Origin: Pardosa pseudoannulata
Lineage: Eukaryota; Arthropoda; Arachnida; Araneae; Lycosidae
Direction of reading: 5' to 3'
Assembly (NCBI GenBank): GCA_032207245.1
Contig: CM063502.1
Coordinates: forward strand, 47,632,404-47,696,403
DNA length: 64,000 nt
This document shows, piece after piece, positions 12,161-22,880 of this stretch (its first letter is position 1; each line of letters begins with the position of its first letter). Under the pieces are notes generated by a model. It was not told the origin of the DNA, did no database searches, and was given only the letters and a program-made list of their open reading frames with translations. The position numbers and the translations under genes were made by a program.

Positions 12161-13420
12161 CACTGAAGAGCAAAAAAAAACTGGTACAGGCATGCGTATG
12201 CAAATAAAGAGATAAGAAACCGATCAGAATACGAAGCTGCGGTCGGCAACGCCTACATAAGACAAGTGTCTGGCACAATTGTTAGATCGGTTACTGCTGC
12301 TACAATGACAGGTTGTCAAGTTTTAAGTGAGTTTGAAAGTGGTGTTATAGCCAGCGCACGAGAGATGGGGCATAGTATCTCTGAGGTAGCGATGAAATTT
12401 GCATTTTCCCGTATAACCATTTCACGAGTGTACCGTGAATATCGGAAATCCGGTAAAACATCAAATCGCCGACATCGCTGCAGCCGGAAAAAAATCATGC
12501 AAGAACGGGGCCAAAAACGACTAGGGAGATTCATTAAACGTGACATTATTTACAATCATTTTTTACAATTATATGACAATCATTAAAAGGGCAACCCTTC
12601 AGCAAATTACTGCAGATTTCAATGCTGAGCCATCAACAAGTGTCAGTGTGCGAACCATTCAACGAAACATCATCGATATGGGCTTTCGGTGCCGGAGGCC
12701 CACTCGTGTACCCTTGATGACTGTACGACACAATGCTTTACGCCTCGCCTAGGCCCGTCAGCACCGACATCGGACTGTTCATGACAGTTAAAACATATTG
12801 CCTGGTCTGACGAGTCTCGCTTCAAATTGTATCGAACGGATGGACGTGTACGGGTATGGAGACAACCTAATTAATCCATGGACCCTGCATGTTAACAGGG
12901 GGCTGGGGGAGCTGGTGGAGGATCTGTGATGGTATGGGGCGCATACAGTTGGAGTGATATGGGACCCCTGATACATCTAGATACGACTCTGACATGAGAC
13001 ACGTACGTAAGCATCCTGTTTCATCACCTGCAACCATTCATGTCCATTGTACATTCCGGTGGACTTGGGGAGTTCCAGAAGGACAATGTAACACTTCACA
13101 TGTCCGTAATTGCTATTGAGTGGCTTCAGGAACACTCTTCTGGCTTTAAACAGTTCCGCTGGTCATCAAAATCCCCAGACATGCACATTATTGAGCGCAT
13201 CTGAAATGCCTTGCAACGTGCTGTTCAGAAGAGATCCCCACCACCTCGTACTGTTAGGTATTTATGGACAGCCCTACAGGATCCATAGTGTCAATTACCT
13301 CCAGCACTACTTCAGACATTAGTCGAGTCCATGCTGCGTCGAGTTGCGGCACTTCTACGTGCTCACGTGGGCCCTACATGATATTAAGCAGGTGTACCAG
13401 TTTTTTTTGGCTCTTCAGAA
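12161..13420 (+). mobile_element. Tc1/mariner element with terminal inverted repeats
   Basis: The 5' end CACTGAAGAGC, then an A-run and CTGGTACAGG, is mirrored at the 3' end by GGTGTACCAG, a T-run and GGCTCTTCAG (about 13390-13418). TA dinucleotides flank both ends, consistent with TA target duplication. The length of about 1.26 kb is typical of Tc1 elements. Confidence 0.82.
12305..13381 (+). pseudogene. Tc1-like transposase pseudogene
   Basis: From ATG 12305 the frame shows a paired-type DNA-binding region (AREMGHSISEVAMKF, ITISRVYREYRKSGK). It then gives ITADFNAEP and RTIQRNIIDMGF and the catalytic blocks WSDESRFKLYRTDG (first D), FQKDNVTLH (second D) and SSKSPDMHIIERI (E), a DD34E-type triad. 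At least six stops, for example after RHNALRLA and after IIERI, plus one frame change near 12540, make it dead. It lies inside the inverted repeats at 12161 and 13420, so this is a complete but decayed copy. Confidence 0.88.
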
Positions 13421-13430
13421 TATACATATA

Positions 13431-14148
13431 CACTATATTGCTAATGATGACAAGTCACTTGCACTTTTAGACATTTTGTTGACATCTTTTTGTTTCCTTT
13501 TAAGAACAATGATTTCGAGCTTATTTTATCGACGATCACTTTTAAAATTTTCAAGCTGTGTTTTGGGAACTTTCTCAAAAGTTGCTCTATACATTCAGCT
13601 AATATATTATGCACATTATATTTTGATTGCATTCGTGCATGCGCAGTGAAACATTATTTAGTAAACCTGCTCATCTTTCACTCTATATTTATTATTTTAT
13701 AATTTTGAATGCAGGGTATTGTGTAAAATGTCGTTTGATATGAGTCCTGAAAATTACATTATTTTATATTGAGACCTCTTCAAATTATAAGCAAAAAACT
13801 TTGTGAAATTTGTGATTGTTTTTATAAAAACCTTAATTTTTCCATAAGTATACGTGCTATCCTCATAACAATGAACACAAATTATTACAAAAAGCATCTT
13901 TATCATGTGCTAAAGTTTCAACTCTTTTCATACATTACTTTTTACAGGGTTATCCAAAACATATTCGTTTTTCTTCAATTTGTTGACGGTCTCCTATGAG
14001 GTTTCGCAAAAATTCTTTGCTGATATATATGACGTTTACCATCATGTTTACACGCCTGAGGTTTCAAGATAATTCCTCGTGTATTTTTTTAGATATTCAA
14101 CAAAATGTCTAAAATTGCAAGTGACCGGTCATCATTGGCAATATAGTG
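13431..14148. mobile_element. 718-bp element with 52-bp terminal inverted repeats
   Basis: 13431-13482 begins CACTATATTGCTAATGATGA. Its near-exact reverse complement is at 14097-14148, ending TCATTGGCAATATAGTG; by eye 48 of 52 bases pair. The interior has only short, unrecognised frames. It starts ten bases after the Tc1 element ends. TA-rich flanks suggest a Tc1/mariner-type MITE, but this is not proven. Confidence 0.75.
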
Positions 14149-14160
14149 TGTATGCATGTA

Positions 14161-14164
14161 TGTA

Positions 14165-14237
<73 letters not shown>
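14161..14237. repeat. (TG)n(TA)n microsatellite
   Basis: TATG/TG repeats pass into a long TA run immediately after the inverted-repeat element. Confidence 0.95.
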
Positions 14238-14242
<5 letters not shown>

Positions 14243-14569
14243 GTCGAGTGTGAAGGCGAATGGAAAACAGTCTTTCTTGATAATAATAAGTTTATTAAAT
14301 CATCGTTTCATTTAAGCAAAACGTGCGCCATTTTCATTTATTCATCGAAGACACGCGTAGAGTGTTGTTGAAGCTCCATGTCCACGTGTTAACTGACTCT
14401 TATCTGTTTGCAAACTCATCAAATACTTCCAAAATGTTTCCGCCTGACCGAATTATCCTAAAAGCTTAAGCGAACATGTTTCTTTTTCATTTATTTTATT
14501 ATTATAAAAGAGTTCTCTTTTTAAAATAGTTTACAACTCACGTAATTTCTAACTACCCCTTTTTTAGAC

Positions 14570-14571
<2 letters not shown>
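14238..14571. other. Stretch between two microsatellites, no gene seen
   Basis: No gene or repeat family recognised. It holds a GC-richer patch around 14320-14400. Confidence 0.4.

Positions 14572-14638
<67 letters not shown>
14572..14638. repeat. (TA)n microsatellite
   Basis: A nearly perfect TA run that abuts the hAT remnant on its right. Confidence 0.95.
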
Positions 14639-14640
<2 letters not shown>

Positions 14641-14676
14641 TACTTTCATCGATCCCACCAAAAAGATTTTTAATAT

Positions 14677-14895
14677 ATGCATTGCAAGATTTATAAAAAT
14701 TTGTCTACATTACTAGTTTTTACTACAAGTATTGAAAGATCATTTTCAACCATGGAAAGAGTAAAAACATTTCATAGCAATAGAACTGGCCACAGGTGTT
14801 TGACGGATTTAACATTACTAGGCAGAGCTATAAATGGGGGTGAAGATTTGTACAAGTTGGTCTTAAAAGCTAGAAGAATTAATTTACTACTATAG
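14677..14895 (+). pseudogene. hAT transposase C-terminal fragment
   Basis: A 72-residue frame with TSIERSFSTMERVKTF and LTDLTLLGRAI matches the hAT dimerisation domain, where the conserved pattern is (S/A)ERxFSxL(K/R)..K, then L..L.LL. The upstream catalytic RNase-H-like domain is absent, so it cannot encode a working transposase. No functional start codon or promoter is evident. Confidence 0.75.
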
Positions 14896-15024
14896 AGGTA
14901 GTTTACAAATTACTAATTATGCCATTCTGTTTCCGAATTTTATTGTCATACAAGGTACGTACTTTTGTAAAAGAAAAATAAAAGTGTATGCCATAATATC
15001 TTTATCAATTTTTTTCATTTTAAT

Positions 15025-15809
15025 CAGGGCTTCGAACCGAAACTGAACCGAAAACCGAAAACCGGAAAAAAACCGTTATTTTGGTCGGAACGAAAACCGG
15101 AACTGAACCGAAAAAAATATCGGTTTATTTCGGTTCGATATATCTTTCATTTTGTTACTGTTACCAACTTATCAATATTTTCTAATTCAACGTCAACTTT
15201 ATAATTACATATCCGCACTTGTATAAGATTGCAATGGTGGTTTTGGCAGCTCCAGCTACACAAGTTAGTGTTGAAAGAGCGTTTTCAGGTTTGAAATTTA
15301 TTCTCCTAGACAACAGAAGTAATCTCAGTGAAACCACGTTAGAAGATATATTAATAATTAGAGGCAATTTTCATATGTTAAATAAATAATATATTTTTTA
15401 CATAATTATTGCAAGGCCAAGTGCACGATGTGAGAGTCAAACGACGAATGTGGGTAATCATGAACCTAGTTGTCAAATGCGATTTTGATAATGGATAACA
15501 ATGCCAATGCTCGCCGCTCTTATCGTACCTGCTGTTTGTATCAACTCACATAGTGTACCAATTAAAAAAAGAATAAAATCTTCTAAATTTTGATAGAATT
15601 ACATTTTTAGTACAAATAAGAATATACATAAAATGAAATTATTCATTTGGAACTGAAACGAAAACAGTTATTTTTGGTGGAGCGAAAACCGGAACTGAAC
15701 CGAAAACCGTTATTTTTGGCGGAGCGAAAACCGGAACTGAACCGATATTAATTTTTTAGTTGAACCGGAACGAAAACCGGAACAAAAAAAATTACGGTTC
15801 GAAGCCCTG
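15025..15809 (+). mobile_element. Nested non-autonomous hAT element with perfect TIRs and 8-bp TSD
   Basis: The 785-bp element starts CAGGGCTTCGAACCG and ends with its exact reverse complement CGGTTCGAAGCCCTG. Perfect 8-bp direct repeats ATTTTAAT flank it (15017-15024, 15810-15817). Sub-terminal regions repeat a GAACCGAAAACCGGAAC motif several times on both sides. This array is typical of hAT transposase-binding sites. The interior keeps only the C-terminal end of a transposase. Confidence 0.95.
15204..15389 (+). pseudogene. hAT transposase C-terminal remnant inside the nested element
   Basis: The frame reads YPHLYKIAMVVLAAPATQ, VSVERAFSGLKFILLDNRSN and LSETTLEDILIIRGNF, ending at TAA 15387-15389. 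This is the hAT dimerisation motif (ATQ.S.ERAFS.L...L...R..L), of a different lineage from the fragment at 14677. The length of about 60 residues against 600 or more in full transposases shows internal deletion. Confidence 0.8.
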
Positions 15810-16151
15810 ATTTTAATAGTCATTCATAAAATTAGTTTAAATTCGTCTAGTAAATACAGCGTAAATTAAATATGCTTCAATATTTATCAGGAAAATTTAA
15901 ACCTGATAAAAACTTGGAGCTTAAAATAAAAGGCATTGTGTTCACAATGTATATTTCAAGATACAATGAAATTATATACACAATTGCTCTTTCTTTTAAG
16001 AGCTTATTTATGTGTGCATGCAAAGCTATTCATGTATGTACTTCGTGCGTCTGTGTAACGAATTTTTTTTTATTTAAAAATGATTACTATTCGTAAAAAG
16101 ATCTGGCGTTAAGGATGACAAGACGTACAAAACGAAGTGTTTCGTTTAGTT

Positions 16152-16805
16152 CAAGGATTCTCAATCTACGGGCAGCGGCATACTAGTGCTCTACGAGAGA
16201 TTTTCAAGTGTGTCACAAGGTATTTTTTAAATAATTAAAGTTACTTGTTATTGTATCGTTAATGTCACACTTTCATTTTATCACGTGTCATTTTGCTTGT
16301 TCAATTCTTTCAGAGTTTCAAGTGTGTTATTTCTTCTTTGTTCATGCCAATAAAAGTCCTGCTTTCTTTACACACTTTGAGTTTTGCTTTCAGCTAGACA
16401 AAGCAATCATTAGACTTCAAAATCTTGATTCGAAATTTGTTTTAATCTATGAGCAGCCTGTTCGTTTTTTTTTCTACCTAGTGTTTTAATTCGAAAAAGA
16501 GTTGCATATCACTGTTATAAAGAGATTCACAAATAAGAATTTTTTTATTATACTTTTCTCAAAAGGTAAAAATTTTGAAAATAGTTGTAAGGGAAAACAA
16601 AAAATCAAATGCATTTTTCACTGCAGGAGTTACAATTTTAAAAAATAAATAAATAAGAAAATACACCTACAAACGTTCCTGAATTACTTACCTAATAAGG
16701 TCTAACTAAGGTCTCTCCTTTTTTAATACAAATTGGATGATTGTACCGAGAATAACTTTAGATATTTTTAGTGTGCCGTCAACCAAAAAAAGTTGAGAAA
16801 CTCTA
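16152..16805. mobile_element. Probable hAT (Charlie-like) MITE
   Basis: The left end is CAAGGATTCTCAATCTACGG then GCAGCGGCA. The right end is GTGCCGTCAACC, an A-run, then TTGAGAAACTCTA. Together they form decayed inverted repeats of the GGTTCTCAA type. Flanks GTTTAGTT (16144-16151) and GTTTAGGC (16806-16813) agree in six of eight positions, consistent with an old 8-bp duplication. Confidence 0.55.
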
Positions 16806-17399
16806 GTTTAGGCAATTCATGATAGTAAGAATAAGTAAATCAACTTTATAAAATTTTCGAGATGAGTAAAATAAATATCTATTTTATGTTTATACACTGT
16901 TCTCAAAAAAGTCCATTTTTGTCCGGACAGCAAAACTGCTTAAGCCGGCCTTTGCATTTGTGCTGCCGCGTAGACAAACCCAAAATGTACAGCTCCTAAA
17001 TCTTCAAAAAACTTAATTTAAAAAAAAAAAAGCAGAAATATAAAAAAGCCATGTTAACCAGAAATATGGCATGTAATTGAATTAAGACAATAATATTGAT
17101 GCATATTTAGTGAAATTATTATTATTATTATTATGAAAAACAAAAATTTTGCTTCTCCTAAATTTTGCCGTCGTAGGCATTCGTCTACCTTGCCTAGTGC
17201 TCCTAAATAATCAGAGAAGTGTGCATAGAGAATGAGAACCCTGTCTCTTTCAACAAAGTTCGGGAAGCAAAAGATGATCCTTGCACGCTTACCCAACACA
17301 CCAACTTTTCAGTAAGTAAATTGTTGTGCGGTGTATATGACGCTTGTGTGTGTGTGCAAATAATTTCTCCATCGGAAAAGTTCTTTTTAAGCAGGTATA
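16806..17399. other. AT-rich stretch with (ATT)n, no gene seen
   Basis: No gene is supported. A short ATT microsatellite lies at 17116-17132. Confidence 0.5.
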
Positions 17400-17720
17400 T
17401 ATCCCTTTATCGGGCTTCATTGATTCCTTTCTCCCCATCCAAAGGTGTCGTGGATGCACGTGCGGCAGAAGAAGGGAAGTGTTCTACTGGATTATTGGAG
17501 AGCGTTCACTGCTTCGCACCTGCATGTACCGTAACCGGACACCGAGCCGCACCAGCCAGATGAGACGCCGGTGATTAGCGTCCAAAAAGAGGGGCGCTTT
17601 GAATATCCATGCCGGTGAAACAAAAGACGAGGGGACACAAACGGGAATACAACGGGGGACGAGGAGAAAGAAGTAATAGAAATAAAATTACTGCCGCGAA
17701 CGTAAGAAGTGAGAGCGGAA
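17400..17720. other. GC/CpG-richer island of unknown nature
   Basis: About 320 bases are markedly richer in GC and CpG than their surroundings (for example CGAGCCGC, GACGCCGG, GCCGCGAACG). Small overlapping frames exist, but I recognise no protein. It could be an unrecognised repeat, a promoter-proximal island or a transferred fragment. Confidence 0.5.
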
Positions 17721-18020
17721 ATCGGATTTAATCCTCCCTAAACGACAAAACTAATCAACTGCCTCGATAAAAATGATCCCTGTCTAAGATACGCAAAAGC
17801 ATTTGGGGTGTTTTTTTCCTCTTTTCAGGACATGATAATAGGTTACGTTTATGTGTCACAAACGTCAGCATGAACCTACATTATAAACGAATGATTCAGA
17901 TTATATATTTGTCAGTCAGTATAAACAACGAAAATATAAGCTAAAGAAATTATTATTATATTGAATACCTAGTTTACTCCGAGTTTCATTCATATTTATC
18001 AATTCCTTCATTTACTCTCT

Positions 18021-18211
18021 CAAACATTCCTTTGCCGGACGATGGCCGATTGGTCAGGGTGCTGGCCTTCGGAACCGGAGTTCGTGGGTTCGAATCCCAC
18101 TATGGCATGGATGTTCGTAGCCGTTCTGAATCGGCTTTAAGCAGTAGGTCCCGGTCTCATTAGCCCTCGTGTTGCAAAAAGTAGACCGTAGCACTCCAAA
18201 CCAAACCAAAC
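18021..18211 (+). mobile_element. tRNA-derived SINE with perfect 12-bp TSD
   Basis: The head has an A-box-like TGGCCGATTGGTCAGG and a canonical B box GGTTCGAATCC. A body follows (GAATCGGCTTTAAGCAGTAG, GTCCCGGTCTCATTAGCCC), then a CCAAACCAAACCAAA tail. Perfect direct repeats CATTTACTCTCT (18009-18020 and 18212-18223) flank it. This is a LINE-mobilised RNA polymerase III retroposon. Related copies lie at 19151-19323 (minus), 56785-56950 (plus) and about 46425-46560 (minus). Confidence 0.92.
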
Positions 18212-18479
18212 CATTTACTCTCTAGCATCCACCGTTTTTCCTTTTCCATTCCCGTGACAAACGATAAATCAAGGTTTCACTGTACTTACTTCCTTCTCTG
18301 CATTACATTATACATACATATATATGTGTTTGTGTGTGTAATGATATTTTAACATAAAACTAACCAATGTAATTATGATTATATTTTAAAATAAATTTCG
18401 GGTCATTCTATTCTTAAATTGCAACCTTTGTCAAAAATGCTTTATTCTTTCCGTCTAATTTAGAAAAACTGGCGTCTTC

Positions 18480-18720
18480 TCATACACCCAAATTAATTTC
18501 TGCTTGCTTCAGCACTCCTTATATAGCTCTTTATATAATTAGTTTCTCTTCTCCCCCACGTCATCACATGACTAACAATACACTGATTGGCTGGCTCACA
18601 CACCTATATAACATCATGTATAAATTTTTCCCGACAGAATGGCATGATAAAATAAACTCATTTTCATTACCAAATTTTCAAGTTTTCCTTCTCCGATCAC
18701 TCGATTTCAACACAGCCAAT
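18480..18720 (+). promoter_or_regulatory. Possible promoter or LTR-like segment (CCAAT-type, TATA, AATAAA)
   Basis: GATTGGCTGG (a reverse-orientation CCAAT core) is followed by CACCTATATAACATC (TATA-like) and, about 50 bases on, by AAAATAAACTC (a poly-A signal). This close spacing resembles a retroviral-type LTR. I found no terminal TG/CA borders or duplication, so the call is tentative. Confidence 0.25.
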
Positions 18721-18764
18721 ATGAATCCCCTTTCTACATTTCAAGTGCGTTAAAATGCCCCTTT

Positions 18765-18994
<230 letters not shown>

Positions 18995-19150
18995 GCATGA
19001 TGTTCAAAAATATACCTTTTGTAAAAATAAGAATATTAATAATGTTCTATTTTGAGGTTCTAAAGCTTTATTATTATTTCTCCCAAAATGAAGCAAATTT
19101 GTTTCATGCTGATTAAAGAACGATACTTTGAAAACATACCTAGCTTTAGA

Positions 19151-19323
19151 TTTGGTTTGGAAAACTACGGTCTACTTTTTTGCACCAAGAAGGCTAAGGA
19201 AACCGGGACCTAAAGCTTAAAACTGATTCCGAACGGCAACGAACATTCATGTCACAGTGGGATTGGAACCCATGAACTATGGTAGGGCAGATCAACGCTC
19301 TAACCATTCAGCCATCGATCAGA
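19151..19323 (-). mobile_element. tRNA-derived SINE, minus-strand copy with TSD
   Basis: This is the reverse complement of the SINE family at 18021-18211. It starts with the tail complement TTTGGTTTGG, then CTACGGTCTACTTTTTTGCA, and carries the B-box complement GGATTGGAACCC. Direct repeats ATACCTAGCTTTAGA and ATACTTAGCTTTAGA (19136-19150, 19324-19338) differ at one base. Confidence 0.88.
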
Positions 19324-19338
19324 ATACTTAGCTTTAGA

Positions 19339-20105
19339 AAATATTTTGAAAAATCCTTGTTTGATCCAAATATCACCTTCCACATACTTATTTGTAGTGA
19401 TATCGCTGAGAATATAATAGAAAAGATTAATCTTGTTCATGTATTAGCAAAAATCACCAATAACAAATGGCAACGAACACAGAAAATAAAAGAGTTATCT
19501 AGCAAAATATTAGTTCACAAGCAATAGTAACAATAATTTAGTTTGCTATTTCAATTAAGTATAAATAAAACGTGTTCAGTTTTTTATGTTAAAAATGAAA
19601 AGCTAACTTAACCAAAAATAATTTCATAAATCCCACTCAGACAATCAGAACTGTCCTTCCTTTTCTTTCATAATTTTTTTATCTTTTCTCTTAAGTTTGA
19701 AGCACTTATTTTAACCAACACCATTAAATTTTTACTTTATATAGCACAATATTTGTTTAGTATACAACTTTGTTTTCTGCGTTCAAAGATTTTACAAAAA
19801 GTATCCTGTTCTAAAATGAAAGACTGGTACCAAGCAACATTTTATCACTCAAATTAATTCATTCTTGCTGTGTAAAAGTTGACGTTTTAAATGAAGAACC
19901 CACTGCACTGAAAACGGTAACTTTGATTCTACATCCAAAATGGAAAGGATATATAACAACAGAATATATTTAATGAAAGATCTCCTTCCTCAGAGATGAA
20001 GTGTAGAATTAAGTATGTTCAATCATTCTTGTCTGCTATAATTAGGTTCGGTTGCGGTACGGCCAAACTTTTGCTGTTAGGACTATTTTAAAAGGGACCT
20101 ACATA
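19339..20105. other. AT-rich stretch, no gene seen
   Basis: No gene, RNA or repeat that I can support. Confidence 0.5.
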
Positions 20106-20139
20106 CACTGTCTACCAATAAGTATTTGGACACCTATGC
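20106..20139 (+). repeat. Solitary Tc1/mariner-type terminal repeat
   Basis: CACTGTCTACCAATAAGTAT followed by TTGGACACC and preceded by TA has the form of a Tc1-family inverted-repeat end. No matching inverse end or transposase was found downstream, so it is a truncated remnant. Confidence 0.5.
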
Positions 20140-22098
20140 AAATGACAATATCTGCGGTCCTCAGGTACGTCTCTTTTTTATACAGAATATTTTACTAATC
20201 TGTGTGCCAGTTGATATTCTGCACTTTTTATAGTGTTTATAATTTTTTTCGTGAATTTAACATTTTAACAGGTTTATTTGTTGATTGTCCCACTTGTATA
20301 GTTAAGGCTTTTTGTAACTCACTTATTCGTAATATTCCTTTATTGTACACACAAACGAGTTCCATTACAGAACATTTCACATGTGCTTTATACACAAAGC
20401 TTTCCTTGGGATACATGGATCAAATAATACTGCGAAGGTTATCGTTTGCATTGAAGTTCCACATATAGTAGATCTTTCTAATATATCATTAAAAAAATCG
20501 ATTCTTTTTTCTCAAGGTTATTTATTAAAGACATAACTAATGAAATAATGGAGGTGTTGTAAGCAAAGATTTAAAGTTAGATTCCACAAAACGCAATGAT
20601 TTTTTTTTAATTGGCTTTTATGGATTTTAATTTATTATATCGTTTTAAAATTTTGTCACAATATACTAGATGGGCCTAAAATTATTTTAAAAATTGAAAA
20701 ATTTCGTCAAAATAAGGATATTGACTCTCCTTAAAAACACCTGAAGGAATGATATAAGCTTTCTTTGATAGATAGAAAACATATTAGAAATAACTTTTAT
20801 TCATGAGATAGTTATTATATTTATTTGGGGGCTAAGCAGTGCCTATTTCAGCTTAGACTGAGTTTTAGGCCTGCGCCTTATTCAGGACCTCTCTATAGGA
20901 TTGGCTTAAGTTATGTTTTAAATAAACTAACTGTTCCAAATGTTTTATTTAAAAATAAATGACTACTTGAAAACAGGTAGTATGATCTTCGTTAGCAGTA
21001 AATTGTTTATTTTGAGAGAATTAAATAGTACGTGTTGTTGCAGAAAACAGAACCAGTAACCAAGGACAATGCATGCTTATTTACCGTGAAACGGAATGTT
21101 TTCATTCTACTCCTAATGCCACCACTTAAATGTGTTGATTTCGCTGAGTATGCCACCCCTTGGCAATACCGCCTCTGTATTATAGCATGCCACAGCCCTG
21201 ATATACTAGTGCATATAAAAACAACAATAGAAGGACCAAAAATAAAAGTTTACATGGAGAAGATCATAAGATCTCTTTTACTTGAAGTAAATTATCTTGT
21301 TTAAATCATTTAAAACTCTTTGCTTGGTAACAAATAAAAATAATTTTTGCTTCTAATTAGCGAATTGTGAAAAAAAAATATACTGTAAATACGAGTAAAA
21401 CATGCATATAACAGAAAAACAAAACATGCTTCTTTGACAAGTGCAGAGTAAAACATCAAAAGAATAAATACAAGCAATGGAATAAACTACATAAAAATAT
21501 TAAAAAGCTGTTTGCTTAAATAATCTGAGGAAAACGCATTCTTTGCCACTGGACCTCCTTTAGAAGCGGGCCGAGTGGGGAAAAAAGTCCTGAATCTAAG
21601 TCGTCTTTTGTTTGTTTTTCTAAATTTTCACTTATTTTCATTTTCTCTATATGTTAAAAAAATCTTTCATATTTCTAAATTTCACGTGCTATTCGTCACT
21701 GCTCTGAGAAATTATCTTTTTTCTGACATATAACTTGTTAGGATTGCTTCGGTGTAAAATTTACAAAAGTTACAGAAATCTCATTCTTTTCATTCTTTCA
21801 TAACAGATGGCAGCAGCAACAGCAGCTTAAATGTTCTTTTCAAGTTCAAATATATGCTATTGGAGTAAGAAGGCAAACACTAGAGTCCAGTTAAATTAGC
21901 CTTTGTAAAACATACAGTTCATGTAAAACTTCAAGTTTCCTTTGAATTTATACATTTATACCCAAATAGTTTTTCCTGTTACCCAGATTTTTTTAAGAAA
22001 AAAAAAGAAAAAGAATCTCCGTAGATCTGCTTGATACATTTGGTTTTCGAATTAAAAATTCGGCTTCCTTTGATTCGGATATAAAATTAAACTACGTA
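20140..22098. other. AT-rich stretch, no gene seen
   Basis: No gene is supported. A 90-codon frame at 21032-21304 has no recognisable motif and uses a non-ATG first codon. Confidence 0.45.
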
Positions 22099-22880
22099 CA
22101 GGGTATCTGCCAAAATAAAATTTTTCAAATCCATGACTTTCCCTGATTTAGCTGATCATTTTCCATGACTTTAAAAAGCTTTCGTTAAAGTACATATGAA
22201 TAAAACTTCTGATGTACATACAAATAAAATATATGCTTTTTGAGAAATTACAGGAATTTTATCATAAAAAACTATAAACTTACTTTATAAGTGTTAATAA
22301 ACTCACATACAAAAAAAAATAAATTGTTGTATCTACATACCTAAGTTCAATCATATAGCAATTTTTCAATCAAAATGTTTCCAATTTGAATTCAGGGTTC
22401 TTTGGTATTATCCGGGTGACCATGAATAATAGCCAAATATAACCCTATAATGTTTATATACAATATCCCTAGAGATAAACTTCTATTTTGTGCAAAAATC
22501 TTAACTAATTTTTATTAAAAAATAATTATTATTATATTAATAAAATTTTAATCTACAATTTAAGAAAAGACCAGAATAATATACATTTACCCACCCATTA
22601 AGCTTTCTTGCTTTGAGTTTCCTTGGTGAAAAAATTTTAATTGGCAATATAGTCAATAGGATAATACATAAATACCAAACTCAGTAACTTCAGCCAAATG
22701 ACAAGTAAAAATAGAATTAAACAATTCAATGCATTTTTTTTTAATCGGTAGTTTAGTAGATCCATAACTTTCCATGACTTTTACTCATTTTACGTGAAAA
22801 ATCATGACTTTCCATGACAAAATTAATCCATTGTCTAAATCCATGATTTTCCATGACTTTCCAGGTGCGCGGAAACCATG
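22099..22880. mobile_element. MITE with repeated CATGACTTTCC motif
   Basis: It starts CAGGGTATCTGCC and ends GTGCGCGGAAACCATG; the reverse complement of the end is CATGGTTTCCGCGCAC. These resemble CAGGGT-type hAT ends. The motif CCATGACTTT recurs about eight times, clustered near both ends. TACGTA flanks both sides (22093-22098, 22881-22886). There is no transposase. The exact borders and duplication length are unsure. Confidence 0.65.

Larger units (their letters stand above)
14640..16130 (+). mobile_element. hAT element copy 2, interrupted by a younger element
   Basis: It aligns with the element at 4034-5829. Shared blocks include GATCATTTTCAACCATGGAA, AATTTACTAC, ATTATGCCATTC, TCATACAA, ATTCATAAAATTA and TTTTCAAGATACAA-like and TGCATGCAAA segments. 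The match runs to 15016, stops at 15017-15817 where a second element is inserted, and resumes to about 16050. The right end seen in copy 1 is missing. Limits are approximate. Confidence 0.7.

Noticed and set aside
18034..18110. Functional tRNA gene
   Set aside because: A and B boxes are present, but the element continues into a SINE body and tail and is flanked by a target duplication.
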